Source of the DNA: Clostridiales bacterium Firm_13
Lineage (GTDB): Bacteria; Bacillota; Clostridia; Saccharofermentanales; Saccharofermentanaceae
Length of the DNA stretch: 64,000 bases
Direction: 5' to 3'
NCBI GenBank assembly: GCA_001603035.1
Contig: LVAS01000063.1
Location: forward strand, 124,001 to 188,000
Shown here: positions 35,421 through 44,123 of the stretch, one piece after another
Position numbering within the stretch: the first letter of the stretch is position 1
Layout: each line of letters opens with the position of its first letter
Notes under the pieces: model-generated
What the model saw: the letters and a program-made list of their open reading frames with translations, nothing else
Database searches by the model: none
What the model was told of the DNA's origin: nothing
Made by a program: the position numbers and the translations under genes

Positions 35421-35762
35421 ATGGCATACAATATATCGCATCTGATCATTGATCTCGAAGCGGAAGTTCTAACCGAAAATTTTACAAATGAGCGCATCGA
35501 AACGGGGTATTGTTGCGATATGCTGAGTTTTGTTATGTCTCGCATATCCGCGCACACCGTATGGTTTACCATATTAAACAGTATGAATGTCATCGCCGTT
35601 GCCTCTCTTTCCGGTTGCGCCTGTATCGTTCTGAACGAAGACGTACGAATGGATCCCGACGTTCTTTTACGTGCGACAAGCGAACGGATAACGGTTCTTC
35701 GTACGCATATGTCTTCCTATGAGGCGGCTGCCAGATTGGCGGTCGCTTTGTCGCGAGCCTGA
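35421..35762 (+). CDS. DRTGG-domain-like protein (second of two)
   Basis: A 113-residue protein with the same general fold and size as the DRTGG protein at the head of the cluster (EAEVLTENFTNERIETGYCCDMLSFVMSRI; later VIAVASLSGCACIVLNEDVRMD). GGGGGG precedes the ATG at 35421. An in-frame codon at 35379 lies inside the previous gene and is rejected. Confidence 0.78.
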   Translation: MAYNISHLIIDLEAEVLTENFTNERIETGYCCDMLSFVMSRISAHTVWFTILNSMNVIAVASLSGCACIVLNEDVRMDPDVLLRATSERITVLRTHMSSYEAAARLAVALSRA

Positions 35763-35766
35763 TCCG

Positions 35767-36522
35767 ATGATTGTACGATGCGATTTACATATTCATTCCG
35801 CTCTGTCGCCGTGTGCGTCCGATGACATGACGCCCGGCAATATCCTCGGGATGGCGTATCTGAATGGACTCGATGTTATCGCGATTACCGATCACCAGTC
35901 ATGCGGGAATATTCGAAGTGCGCTAGCGGCTCGATGTCGTTTGTTTGAAGAACAAGGACGAGCTCCGTTATTGATTCCCGGCATGGAACTCGAATGTGCC
36001 GAAGGTTTTCATATCCTCTGTTATTTCCCCTCCGTTGAGAGTGCCGAAGATTTTTGGCACTTCTGCGATACATATCGAATTCATATTGCCAATAAACCTA
36101 CCGTTTTTGGAGAACAAGTATACTTTGATGCGGATGATGCGCCGTTGGGGGTTGAGAAGGATCTTCTGCTTACGTCGTCAACGTTGGATTCGATTACGTT
36201 GGCAAACGAGGCGCTGCGACTCGGCGCGGCCGTAATTCCGGCCCATATTGATCGCGATTCATACAGCATTTTGGCAAGCCTCGGGAGTATACCGCCGGAA
36301 TTTCCGTCGCGCGGCTACGAACTGTCACGCAATTGTTCGATCGATGCGTTCCGTACCCTTCATCCCGAACTCCGCGAGAATTTCTACATAACCGGATCGG
36401 ATGCGCACAACTTAACCGGGATATTCGACGGGGGCTTTGCTATTTTGGTGCCGGACAAATATGGGGACGAGCTCGACGCGCCGAAATTTGTTGAAGCGTT
36501 GCGGGCTTTGACTTCGGAGTGA
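35767..36522 (+). CDS. PHP-domain metal-dependent phosphoesterase
   Basis: A 251-residue PHP protein. The first metal motif is DLHIHS (residues 7-12), followed by AITDHQ, the Glu in GMELECAEGFH, the His in PAHID and the final GSDAH. These ligands match the YciV/TrpH-like group, which hydrolyses nucleotide or oligonucleotide phosphates. Its ATG is four bases after the DRTGG stop. This gene is a usual member of the clostridial hydrogenase-linked set. Confidence 0.88.
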   Translation: MIVRCDLHIHSALSPCASDDMTPGNILGMAYLNGLDVIAITDHQSCGNIRSALAARCRLFEEQGRAPLLIPGMELECAEGFHILCYFPSVESAEDFWHFCDTYRIHIANKPTVFGEQVYFDADDAPLGVEKDLLLTSSTLDSITLANEALRLGAAVIPAHIDRDSYSILASLGSIPPEFPSRGYELSRNCSIDAFRTLHPELRENFYITGSDAHNLTGIFDGGFAILVPDKYGDELDAPKFVEALRALTSE

Positions 36523-36528
36523 TATAAT
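36499..36528 (+). promoter_or_regulatory. Putative internal promoter within the redox cluster
   Basis: TTGCGG (36499-36504), 18 bases, TATAAT (36523-36528). It lies over the end of the PHP gene and 51 bases before the second HATPase start. Confidence 0.45.
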
Positions 36529-36578
36529 AACCGGAGTCTGCTTCTTCTACATATTCTAACGGAAGGCAGGATCGAACT

Positions 36579-37130
36579 TTGCGAGAAATTTCCCTCCATT
36601 TGCTTGATATTCTGACGAATTCCGTCGCCGCCGGTGCGACAAGAATCAGTCTTGATATTTATGCGAATAACAAGGACGATTCATTAATTTTAAAAGTTAC
36701 GGACAACGGCAAAGGAATGAGCCCGGACTTTCTCCGCTCGGTAACCGATCCGTTTACCACGACGCGGACAACTCGCAAGGTGGGCCTCGGAATTCCGCTT
36801 TTTAAAGAGGCATGTGAACTTTGCGGCGGAAAAGTTCGAATTGAGTCGAAGCAAAACGCGGGGACGACGGTATACGGCAATATGCGTATTCGTTCGATCG
36901 ATCGTTTGCCGATGGGAGACTTGGGCGATACTTTTGCGGCGCTGATCGGATCTTACCCGGATCGCGATTTCGTGGTACGATTGCAATCGGATACGGCGGG
37001 CATCTCCATAACCAGCACGGCGGATATCCGCAAAAGAATCGGCAATCTTCCGATTACCGATACGCATATACTTATGTTTATTCGGGACTATATACGCGAG
37101 CAGCAGCAGAGAATACTCGGAGGTATTTAG
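36579..37130 (+). CDS. GHKL ATPase (second of two)
   Basis: A 183-residue histidine-kinase-like ATPase without a phosphoacceptor domain. N box as LLDILTNSVAAGA, G1 as TDNGKGM, the lid TDPFTTTRTTRKVGLGIPLF, and G2 as GGKVRIES. The TTG at 36579 follows GGAAGGCAGGA. It is a regular neighbour of the thioredoxin-like ferredoxin gene that begins one base after its stop. Confidence 0.85.
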   Translation: MREISLHLLDILTNSVAAGATRISLDIYANNKDDSLILKVTDNGKGMSPDFLRSVTDPFTTTRTTRKVGLGIPLFKEACELCGGKVRIESKQNAGTTVYGNMRIRSIDRLPMGDLGDTFAALIGSYPDRDFVVRLQSDTAGISITSTADIRKRIGNLPITDTHILMFIRDYIREQQQRILGGI

Positions 37131-37131
37131 C

Positions 37132-37500
37132 ATGAAATCACTTGCAGAACTCGAAAGCATCAAGAAGAAGGCGATGTCTGACCTTGTCGCCCGCAACACA
37201 TCCGGCAAGAGAATTGTCGTCGGAATGGCCACTTGCGGAATTGCCGCAGGCGCCCGTCCGGTGATGACGCAGCTGATTGAGGAACTTCGCACGCGCGGAA
37301 TCGAAGATGTTTCTGTGACAATGACCGGTTGTCTCGGACTTTGCCGTCTTGAACCGATGGTTGAAGTAATTGATGAAGACGGGACGAAGGTAACTTACGT
37401 AAAAGTTGACGAGAACAAGGCGAAGCGCATCATCTCCGAACATATTGTGAACGGAAAGGTGTGCGAAGATCTTACAATCGCCGCCGCGGATCGGAAATGA
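37132..37500 (+). CDS. Thioredoxin-like (2Fe-2S) ferredoxin-domain protein
   Basis: A 122-residue protein like the N-terminal part of NuoF/HndC and stand-alone HndA relatives. It has CGIAAGA near residue 35 and TGCLGLC near residues 65-70, giving only three of the usual four cluster cysteines in these two motifs. The visible pattern is seen in other clostridial members. GGAGG precedes the start. In relatives, NuoF-like and catalytic hydrogenase genes follow; here they do not. Confidence 0.88.
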   Translation: MKSLAELESIKKKAMSDLVARNTSGKRIVVGMATCGIAAGARPVMTQLIEELRTRGIEDVSVTMTGCLGLCRLEPMVEVIDEDGTKVTYVKVDENKAKRIISEHIVNGKVCEDLTIAAADRK

Positions 37501-38273
37501 ATTTTCTGGGTCTTGCCGTTGAGTCACTGAAAATCGATAAACTTAAGAAGAGATGGGCCGGCAGAGGTATTTTTTTGCTTGTCTTTCTTGTCATGGGGCT
37601 CATCGGGCTTTTCCCGCCGGGGGATCCCGATTTTTCCCGACTCTATGCCTGGGTTGACAAATACGGCAATAACCCGACTCTTCTTTACTCGACCGCGACG
37701 CCGGATTTACCGGATATTACGATCGGTAATGTGATTTTCGTTCTTGTTTCACTTTTTGTTTTCTTTGTTTTGATCATGCTTTCCTTTCTCTATATGCGGA
37801 TTTATCTGGGAGATTGGAAAGGGGAGAAGATCGCATCGTCCATTTCCGCCTACCTTAGAAGAGGATGGATTGCCGCGGCGTTTCTCCTGATTCTCGGACT
37901 GATCCTGCTTACAACTTCATTCTTCATCTATATTTTGATCCCGGTTGTTCTTGCGTTTTTCTTTCTTACGCCGGCCTTTATTCTGTATGACAAGAGAGGG
38001 TTGATTCGCTCGACAGCCGACAGTGTTCTATCTTCTCGCGGTTTTCGCATTCCCTTTCTGCTGAGCGCATTTTTCTTGTTGCTGATGTACTATTCGTTTG
38101 ACAGCATTTGTTCCTTTGCGCTTGGAGATTACCCGGAAGCGGGTGTTTTGCTTAATGCTTTTGCGATTGCGTATCTTGTCACCGCGTTCGGACGTCTGCT
38201 CGGAATCTATTACCAGGTCATCTTTAACCCGTTGATCGCGAAGGATAAGGATCAAACAAACCCGTTCATTTGA
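37497..38273 (+). CDS. Polytopic membrane protein, unknown
   Basis: A 258-residue protein with about six TM helices, for example near residues 24-38, 80-103, 123-142 and 146-166. It has no catalytic motif that I recognise. The layout, with a middle segment DKRGLIRSTADSVLSSRG, resembles DUF975-like or YckC-like small membrane proteins only loosely. It begins in an ATGA overlap with the ferredoxin-domain gene, so it belongs to that operon. Confidence 0.75.
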   Translation: MNFLGLAVESLKIDKLKKRWAGRGIFLLVFLVMGLIGLFPPGDPDFSRLYAWVDKYGNNPTLLYSTATPDLPDITIGNVIFVLVSLFVFFVLIMLSFLYMRIYLGDWKGEKIASSISAYLRRGWIAAAFLLILGLILLTTSFFIYILIPVVLAFFFLTPAFILYDKRGLIRSTADSVLSSRGFRIPFLLSAFFLLLMYYSFDSICSFALGDYPEAGVLLNAFAIAYLVTAFGRLLGIYYQVIFNPLIAKDKDQTNPFI

Positions 38274-38358
38274 TTTTTCGTTTTCTAGTAAATTCGCCAC
38301 AAAATCCTTCTGAGCGAAAAGAACTGAAAGTATTTTCCGGTCCTTTTCCGAAAAATGG

Positions 38359-38387
38359 TTGTTTTTTTGCCGAAACATCTCTATTAT
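38359..38387 (+). promoter_or_regulatory. Putative malic enzyme promoter
   Basis: TTGTTT (38359-38364), 17 bases, TATTAT (38382-38387), 47 bases before the ATG. Confidence 0.55.
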
Positions 38388-38434
38388 GATTCTGGTCAAC
38401 AAACACATGAATATATTGCTGGAGGTTTTCTGAC

Positions 38435-39604
38435 ATGGAAAAGAGCATCGCAATTCAGAAACATATCGAATGGCAGGGTAAGATCGAAGTAATTGCCCGC
38501 GCCCCCGTCGGTTCTAAGGCGGAACTTGCAGTGGCTTATACGCCCGGAGTTGCGGAACCTTGCCTTGAGATCTCGAAAGACGTTGATCTTTCTTATCTTT
38601 ACACTCGCAGACACAATCTGGTGGCGGTCGTAACAGACGGTACTGCCGTACTCGGACTTGGTGATATCGGTCCCGAGGCGGGAATGCCGGTTATGGAAGG
38701 CAAGTGTGCTCTTTTTAAGGCCTTCGGGGATGTAGACGCTTTCCCTCTTTGCATTCGTTCTAAGGACGTTGACACGATTGTCGATACGGTTGCGCTTCTT
38801 GCGGGATCTTTCGGCGGAGTCAATCTTGAGGACATTTCAGCGCCTCGTTGTTTCGAAATCGAGAAGAAGTTGAAAGAGCGCTGTGACATTCCGATTTTCC
38901 ATGACGATCAGCACGGCACTGCCGTTGTTACTCTTGCCGGCATGGTCAACGCACTTCGTATTGTCGACAAGAAGTTGTCCGACGTCGCCGTTGTTGTAAA
39001 CGGAGCAGGCGCCGCCGCAACGGCCATTACACGTCTCCTTATTTCCTGCGGCCTTTCCGATGTCGTGCTTTGTGATCGATCCGGCGCGATTTTTGAAGGA
39101 CGCGAAGGCTTGAATGAAGCCAAGACCGAGATTGCTGCCATCACAAATCGCAAGATGAAGAAGGGCTCTCTCAAGGATGTCATCGTCGGTGCGGACGTAT
39201 TTATCGGAGTATCCGCTCCTGGCGTATTAACGGAAGAAATGGTCGCTTCCATGGCAAAAGATCCGGTCGTATTCGCTTGTGCGAATCCTGTTCCGGAGAT
39301 TATGCCGGATGTCGCCCACAAAGCTGGTGTCAAGGTTATGGCAACCGGTCGTTCGGATTTCCCGAACCAGATCAATAATGTTCTTGCTTTCCCGGGTATT
39401 TTCCGCGGAGCACTCGATGTTCGCGCAAGCGACATCAACGATGATATGAAGCTTGCGGCAGCTTACGCGATCGCCGATCTTGTATCTCCGAGTGAACTTT
39501 CTCCCGAGTTTATTATTCCGGATGCTTTTGATCCCCGCGTCGGCAAGGCCGTTGCGGCGGCAGTCAGCGAAGCGGCAAGAAAGAGCGGCGTAGCCCGTAT
39601 CTGA
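38435..39604 (+). CDS. Malic enzyme, NAD-type short form
   Basis: A 389-residue malate dehydrogenase (decarboxylating) producing pyruvate, CO2 and reduced nucleotide. It shows YTPGVAEPC at the N-terminus, the catalytic Lys region [18 protein letters not shown], the metal site HDDQHGTA, the dinucleotide loop [10 protein letters not shown], and the late block [13 protein letters not shown]. The length fits the short bacterial NAD malic enzymes without a phosphotransacetylase domain. GGAGG precedes the ATG. Confidence 0.96.
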   Translation: MEKSIAIQKHIEWQGKIEVIARAPVGSKAELAVAYTPGVAEPCLEISKDVDLSYLYTRRHNLVAVVTDGTAVLGLGDIGPEAGMPVMEGKCALFKAFGDVDAFPLCIRSKDVDTIVDTVALLAGSFGGVNLEDISAPRCFEIEKKLKERCDIPIFHDDQHGTAVVTLAGMVNALRIVDKKLSDVAVVVNGAGAAATAITRLLISCGLSDVVLCDRSGAIFEGREGLNEAKTEIAAITNRKMKKGSLKDVIVGADVFIGVSAPGVLTEEMVASMAKDPVVFACANPVPEIMPDVAHKAGVKVMATGRSDFPNQINNVLAFPGIFRGALDVRASDINDDMKLAAAYAIADLVSPSELSPEFIIPDAFDPRVGKAVAAAVSEAARKSGVARI

Positions 39605-39645
39605 TTGATTCTGCCCGACTTAGTCGGACCGATATTCCAAAATCG

Positions 39646-39683
39646 ACTCACAGCTTATACCAATAGGCTGTGAGTTTTATTTT
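39646..39683 (+). terminator. Rho-independent terminator after malic enzyme
   Basis: ACTCACAGC (39646-39654) pairs with GCTGTGAGT (39667-39675), followed by TTTATTTT. Confidence 0.85.
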
Positions 39684-39736
39684 GCGAAAAAATAGCTAGA
39701 CGCAATCCAAACATTACCCCCAAAGGCGGAGGCAAT

Positions 39737-41149
39737 ATGCAAATACGATCACATTTTCCATCTATACAAGGAATTTTTCAGGATAAGAAATATTGGCATA
39801 CGATTTATACGATCGGTCTTCCCGTTGCACTCCAGAATCTTTTCAGCGCGGGTCTTAATCTGGTTGACAGTGTAATGGTCGGCAACCTAGGTGACGCGTC
39901 GTTGGCGGCAGTAGGAATTGCCAACACGGTTTTCTTTCTCATGATTGTCTTTATGTTCGGAATCGGATCCGGATGCGCGATTTTTATCGCGCAATTTTTT
40001 GGAAGGGGAGACAAAGAGGGCGTAAGGAAAACGATGGCAATCGGGATTGTCTCCGGTGTTGTTGTCTCTGGTTTCTTTCTGCTCATATCGCTTCTTTTTC
40101 ATCGGGAAATTCTATCCATCTTTACGGATGACAAGGAGGTTATCGGATTAAGCACGGACTTCCTTTTGATTGTCTGTTTCAGCTTTCCGTTATCCGCGAT
40201 ATCCAATGTCTTTTACAGCGGGCTTCGCAGTGTTAAGAAGGCATCGCTTCCGCTTCTTGTCTCGGCGGCTGCAATTATTCTCAATACATTTCTGAATATT
40301 GTTCTTATTAACGGCTACCTTGGATTTCCGCGGTTGGGCGTACGCGGTTCGGCGATCGCGACGCTACTTTCACGTATTCTCGAAATTGTTATACTTTTTA
40401 TCGCCGTCTATGCGAAAAAGTACCCGATTGCAATTCGTTTTCGTGATTTTCGCGCCGTCGATCGAATTTTCCTCTATCAAATTCTTCGCGTTACCACGCC
40501 GGTTGTCCTCAATGAGGGCCTTTGGTCCTTAGGAGTATCGACGTTCACGGTATTATTTTCGCGTATGGGGACGGAACATATCGCGGCATACAATATTCTT
40601 TCGACGATTGACCGTCTGTCATTTTCGCTGTCGATGGGTATCGCAGCGGCTACGGCAGCCATGGTTGGGCACAGGATCGGAGAAGGGAACAAGAAGGCGG
40701 CATATACGTATGCGGCTCGTACGAATATCATCGGTGTTTTGATCGGGACACTCATCGGTATTGTTCTTTTCTTTTTGCGACATGAAATTGTCAGTTTCTT
40801 CGCCATTTCTGACGAAGCGTCCGGATATGCGCTGATATTGATTACCGTGTTTTCGTTTGCGCTTCCGATCAAGACCTTTAACTTGGAAAACCTTTTGGGC
40901 GCGCTTCGAGCTGGCGGGGATACGAGATTTGCTTTTCTTGCTGAAATCCTGCCGCTTTGGCTGGTTGCCGTTCCCGCCGCATTTGCCGCGGGTCTATGGG
41001 GGGCACTTCCGCTTGCTGTCGTCTACTTATTCTGCATATCAGACGAAGCGATTAAAGCGATCGTCGGCTTGCGGCGATTCCTTTCCCAAAAATGGATCAA
41101 CGAACTTGGCACAACTCCGGAGATAGAGCGTGAAGCCGAAGGCGTCTAA
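39737..41149 (+). CDS. MATE-family multidrug/metabolite exporter
   Basis: A 470-residue, 12-TM antiporter of the NorM/DinF superfamily. The two halves begin with the typical IGLPVALQNLFSAGLNLVDSVMVGNLG and RVTTPVVLNEGLWSLGVSTFTVLFSRMG. Each half carries a proline-rich helix pattern. GGCGGAGGCAAT precedes the ATG. The substrate cannot be told. Confidence 0.94.
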   Translation: MQIRSHFPSIQGIFQDKKYWHTIYTIGLPVALQNLFSAGLNLVDSVMVGNLGDASLAAVGIANTVFFLMIVFMFGIGSGCAIFIAQFFGRGDKEGVRKTMAIGIVSGVVVSGFFLLISLLFHREILSIFTDDKEVIGLSTDFLLIVCFSFPLSAISNVFYSGLRSVKKASLPLLVSAAAIILNTFLNIVLINGYLGFPRLGVRGSAIATLLSRILEIVILFIAVYAKKYPIAIRFRDFRAVDRIFLYQILRVTTPVVLNEGLWSLGVSTFTVLFSRMGTEHIAAYNILSTIDRLSFSLSMGIAAATAAMVGHRIGEGNKKAAYTYAARTNIIGVLIGTLIGIVLFFLRHEIVSFFAISDEASGYALILITVFSFALPIKTFNLENLLGALRAGGDTRFAFLAEILPLWLVAVPAAFAAGLWGALPLAVVYLFCISDEAIKAIVGLRRFLSQKWINELGTTPEIEREAEGV

Positions 41150-41163
41150 AACCGCTTCTCTCG

Positions 41164-41193
41164 TTGCTCATTCATTCTTTTCTATGTTAGAAT
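41164..41193 (+). promoter_or_regulatory. Putative promoter of the Lrp-aminotransferase-prfB run
   Basis: TTGCTC (41164-41169), 18 bases, TAGAAT (41188-41193); the ATG is 33 bases downstream. Confidence 0.5.
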
Positions 41194-41226
41194 AAGCGGA
41201 AACGCCCATACAATGGAGGAGAAATT

Positions 41227-41715
41227 ATGCTGGATCGTTATGAATTGCTTCGTCTGATCGAACACAACGCTCGACTTACACAGCCCGAACTTGCTGTGAT
41301 GTTAGGTGTTTCGGAGGAAGAGATTGCGGCGGAGTTCGCTCGGCTCCATGACGAGAATATTATCCTCGGCTACACGACCGTAGTGAATTGGGATCGAACA
41401 AAGAGAGAAGCGGTTACCGCGTTGATCGAAGTTCGTTTGAATCCACAGAGAGATCAGGGCTTTGATCGAATTGCCCGACACCTCTATCAGTTCCCGCAGG
41501 TTTCCTCCTGCTACCTCATGTCTGGCGGCTTTGATCTGATGCTTATAATTGAGGACTCAACCCTTCGAGAAGTCGCGTCTTTCATTTCCAATAAGGTCGC
41601 GCCGATTGACGGAGTCGTTTCGACCGCCACACACTTTATTCTTAAGAAATATAAGAGCAACGGAGTTATCTTCGATGATAAGCCGACGGATCGCCGCGAG
41701 GCCGTAATCCTCTGA
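41227..41715 (+). CDS. Lrp/AsnC-family transcriptional regulator
   Basis: A 162-residue regulator. The N-terminal winged helix (LLRLIEHNARLTQPELAVMLGVS) is followed by a RAM/ACT-like effector domain with SSCYLMSGGFDLMLIIE. These proteins form octamers that respond to amino acids. The next gene, 41 bases downstream, is an aminotransferase, the usual partner in Clostridia, so it may control that gene and prfB. Confidence 0.9.
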   Translation: MLDRYELLRLIEHNARLTQPELAVMLGVSEEEIAAEFARLHDENIILGYTTVVNWDRTKREAVTALIEVRLNPQRDQGFDRIARHLYQFPQVSSCYLMSGGFDLMLIIEDSTLREVASFISNKVAPIDGVVSTATHFILKKYKSNGVIFDDKPTDRREAVIL

Positions 41716-41756
41716 CTGCCGGATTTTCGATTAGCGGGAGAGAGGATGAAGGATTT

Positions 41757-42953
41757 ATGAATTACGAGAAACTACTGTCCGATCAAGTCAAGGCGATTGA
41801 ACCGTCCGCTATCCGGCGATTCTTTGATTTGGCAAACGAAATGAAGGGCGAAGTTATTTCACTTTCAATCGGTGAACCTGATTTTGTTACGCCCTGGCGT
41901 ATTCGCGAAGCCGGCATCTATTCTCTGGAACAGGGATATACACATTATTCGCCCAATCCGGGCTTTATTGAATTACGCGAAGCGATTGCCGGATATATGA
42001 ATCGAAGATTTGGGCTTCGATATGAAGCGAAAACAGAAGTTGTCGTTACGGTCGGGGGGAGTGAGGCGATCGATCTTGCGGTTCGATCGATTGTGAATCC
42101 CGGCGACGAAGTCATAATCGTTCAACCCTGTTTTGTCGCGTACAAGGCGATTGTTACGATGGCACGGGGGATTCCCGTCGTTGTGCCGACGTATGAAAGG
42201 GACGGATTCAAACTTCTTCCCGAGGCGCTTCTCTCTGCGATTACCGATAAAACGAAATTAGTCATGTTGGGTTATCCCAATAACCCGACGGGGGCGACCA
42301 TGAGTCGGGAGGATCTCGCCCCAATCGTTGAAGTTCTGGAAAGATATCCGGATATTCTGGTTCTGTCCGACGAGCTTTACGGCGAATTGACGTATACGGA
42401 AACACCCCATACGTCGATTGCCTCATTCCCCTCGATGCGAGAACGAACGGTTGTGATTAACGGTTTTTCCAAAGCATATGCGATGACCGGATGGAGAATC
42501 GGATATATTACGGGTCCGGAAGAATGGGTCCGGGCAATGAACAAGATCCATCAGTACTGTATAATGAGTTCGCCGACGACCGCTCAACATGCGGCGATCG
42601 AAGCGGCGAATAATGCCGACAAAGAGGTTTCTGAAATGCGCGCCGAATACAATCGCCGTCGCAGAGTCATTGTAAACGGATGTCGTGAAGCGGGTCTGTC
42701 GTGCTTTGAACCGACCGGTGCATTCTATGCGTTTCCGTCGATTCGCGGACTCGGGATTGATTCAGATACCTTTTGCGAGCGATTTCTCCGTGAGAAGAAA
42801 GTCGCCATTGTACCGGGGAAAGCATTCGGCGAATCAGGTCAAGACTATGTACGTATAAGTTATGCCGCCGCGCTCGAGGATATTCGGACCGCGATGGTAC
42901 GACTGAAGGAATATGTGGATCAACTTAAAAGCGAGGGAACACAAAGACCATGA
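41757..42953 (+). CDS. Class I/II pyridoxal-phosphate aminotransferase
   Basis: A 398-residue fold-type I transaminase. The PLP lysine is K239 in GFSKAYAMTGWRIGY, with NNPTG at 175-179 and SDELYGEL at 204-211. It belongs to the group commonly called aromatic or AspC-like aminotransferases in Firmicutes; the amino donor cannot be fixed by sequence reading. It shares an ATGA with prfB. Confidence 0.92.
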   Translation: MNYEKLLSDQVKAIEPSAIRRFFDLANEMKGEVISLSIGEPDFVTPWRIREAGIYSLEQGYTHYSPNPGFIELREAIAGYMNRRFGLRYEAKTEVVVTVGGSEAIDLAVRSIVNPGDEVIIVQPCFVAYKAIVTMARGIPVVVPTYERDGFKLLPEALLSAITDKTKLVMLGYPNNPTGATMSREDLAPIVEVLERYPDILVLSDELYGELTYTETPHTSIASFPSMRERTVVINGFSKAYAMTGWRIGYITGPEEWVRAMNKIHQYCIMSSPTTAQHAAIEAANNADKEVSEMRAEYNRRRRVIVNGCREAGLSCFEPTGAFYAFPSIRGLGIDSDTFCERFLREKKVAIVPGKAFGESGQDYVRISYAAALEDIRTAMVRLKEYVDQLKSEGTQRP

Positions 42954-44059
42954 TAGAATTCGATACCATTCGACTCGAGCTCGAAGGCTACGAAGGGCAG
43001 ATTGCCCTTCTTAAGGACGCGCTTCATATCGGACAGATCCAAGACGAAATATCCGAATTAGAGATTCACGCGCAGGAACCTGATTTCTGGACCAATGTTG
43101 AACGCGCCCAGACCGTTCAGACGAGAATGCGCCAACTGCAGCGGCGCGTTGAGAAGTATCGCTCGCTCGAGAAGGAGAGAGAGGAACTACTCGTTCTCTG
43201 TGAATTGGGCAATGAAGCCGACGACAAAGATGTATTAGTCGAACTTCAAGAATCTGTCGCAAAATTTCGGCACGAGTTGGAGTCCATGCGTCTTGAGACA
43301 CTCCTTACCGGTGAATACGACAAGAATAATGCAATCTTGACACTCCATGCGGGTGCCGGCGGAACGGAGGCCCAGGACTGGGTCGAGATGCTCTACCGTA
43401 TGTATAATCGATGGGCGGAGGATCATGATTTTGAGATTAAAGAACTCGACTATCTTGACGGCGATGAAGCCGGAATTAAGAGTGCGTCGATTTTGATTTC
43501 CGGTGATAATGCTTATGGATTCCTTCGCTCAGAAATCGGAGTCCATCGCCTTGTTCGCATTTCGCCCTTTGATTCCTCCGGGCGAAGACATACGTCATTT
43601 GCATCTTGCGAGGTCATTCCAGAATTGGACAATTCGATTCAGATTTCTATCAATCCGGCCGATCTTCGTATAGATACGTATCGAGCATCCGGTAAGGGCG
43701 GCCAACATATTAATAAGACTGACTCCGCCGTTCGTATTACTCATATTCCGACCGGCTGTGTGACATCTTGTCAATCGGAGCGATCGCAGGTTCAGAATAA
43801 AGAAACCGCGATGAATATGCTGAAGGCCAAATTATTTGCTTTAGCGCAGTCGGCACATATGGAAAAGATTGAAGACCTAAAAGGAAATCAGATGGACATA
43901 GCGTGGGGGAGTCAGATCCGATCCTATGTATTTTGCCCCTATACGATGGTGAAGGACCACCGCACAGGGTACGAGGTAGTCGATGTCGATTCTGTGATGG
44001 ACGGTGATCTGGATGGCTTTATTAACGCATTTTTGTCAGGGATGCAGATTGAAAAGTAA
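42950..44059 (+). CDS. prfB: Peptide chain release factor 2
   Basis: RF2 (369 residues) recognises UAA and UGA stops. The anticodon-like SPF tripeptide lies at 205-207 in RISPFDSSG. The catalytic GGQ lies at 250-252, within GKGGQ rather than the common GAGGQ. The full-length protein reads in one frame from the ATG at 42950, so the autoregulatory +1 frameshift with an internal UGA found in many prfB genes is absent. It starts in an ATGA overlap with the aminotransferase and ends at a strong terminator. Confidence 0.96.
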   Translation: MIEFDTIRLELEGYEGQIALLKDALHIGQIQDEISELEIHAQEPDFWTNVERAQTVQTRMRQLQRRVEKYRSLEKEREELLVLCELGNEADDKDVLVELQESVAKFRHELESMRLETLLTGEYDKNNAILTLHAGAGGTEAQDWVEMLYRMYNRWAEDHDFEIKELDYLDGDEAGIKSASILISGDNAYGFLRSEIGVHRLVRISPFDSSGRRHTSFASCEVIPELDNSIQISINPADLRIDTYRASGKGGQHINKTDSAVRITHIPTGCVTSCQSERSQVQNKETAMNMLKAKLFALAQSAHMEKIEDLKGNQMDIAWGSQIRSYVFCPYTMVKDHRTGYEVVDVDSVMDGDLDGFINAFLSGMQIEK

Positions 44060-44089
44060 TAGGTTGTTCTCTCTCGACGGAGAAACTTA

Positions 44090-44123
44090 AAAAGGCCTCC
44101 CTTTTAGGGAGGCCTTTTCTTTA
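44090..44123. terminator. Bidirectional terminator between prfB and the Ser/Thr-rich gene
   Basis: AAAAGGCCTCCC and GGGAGGCCTTTT form a 12-bp stem with loop TTTTA, with T runs on both sides. The stop codon of the convergent gene falls in the tail. Confidence 0.92.

Noticed and set aside
42950-43070. Programmed frameshift in prfB
   Set aside because: The whole RF2 reads in one frame from an ATG overlapping the previous gene, and no internal UGA with an upstream Shine-Dalgarno-like stimulator is present.
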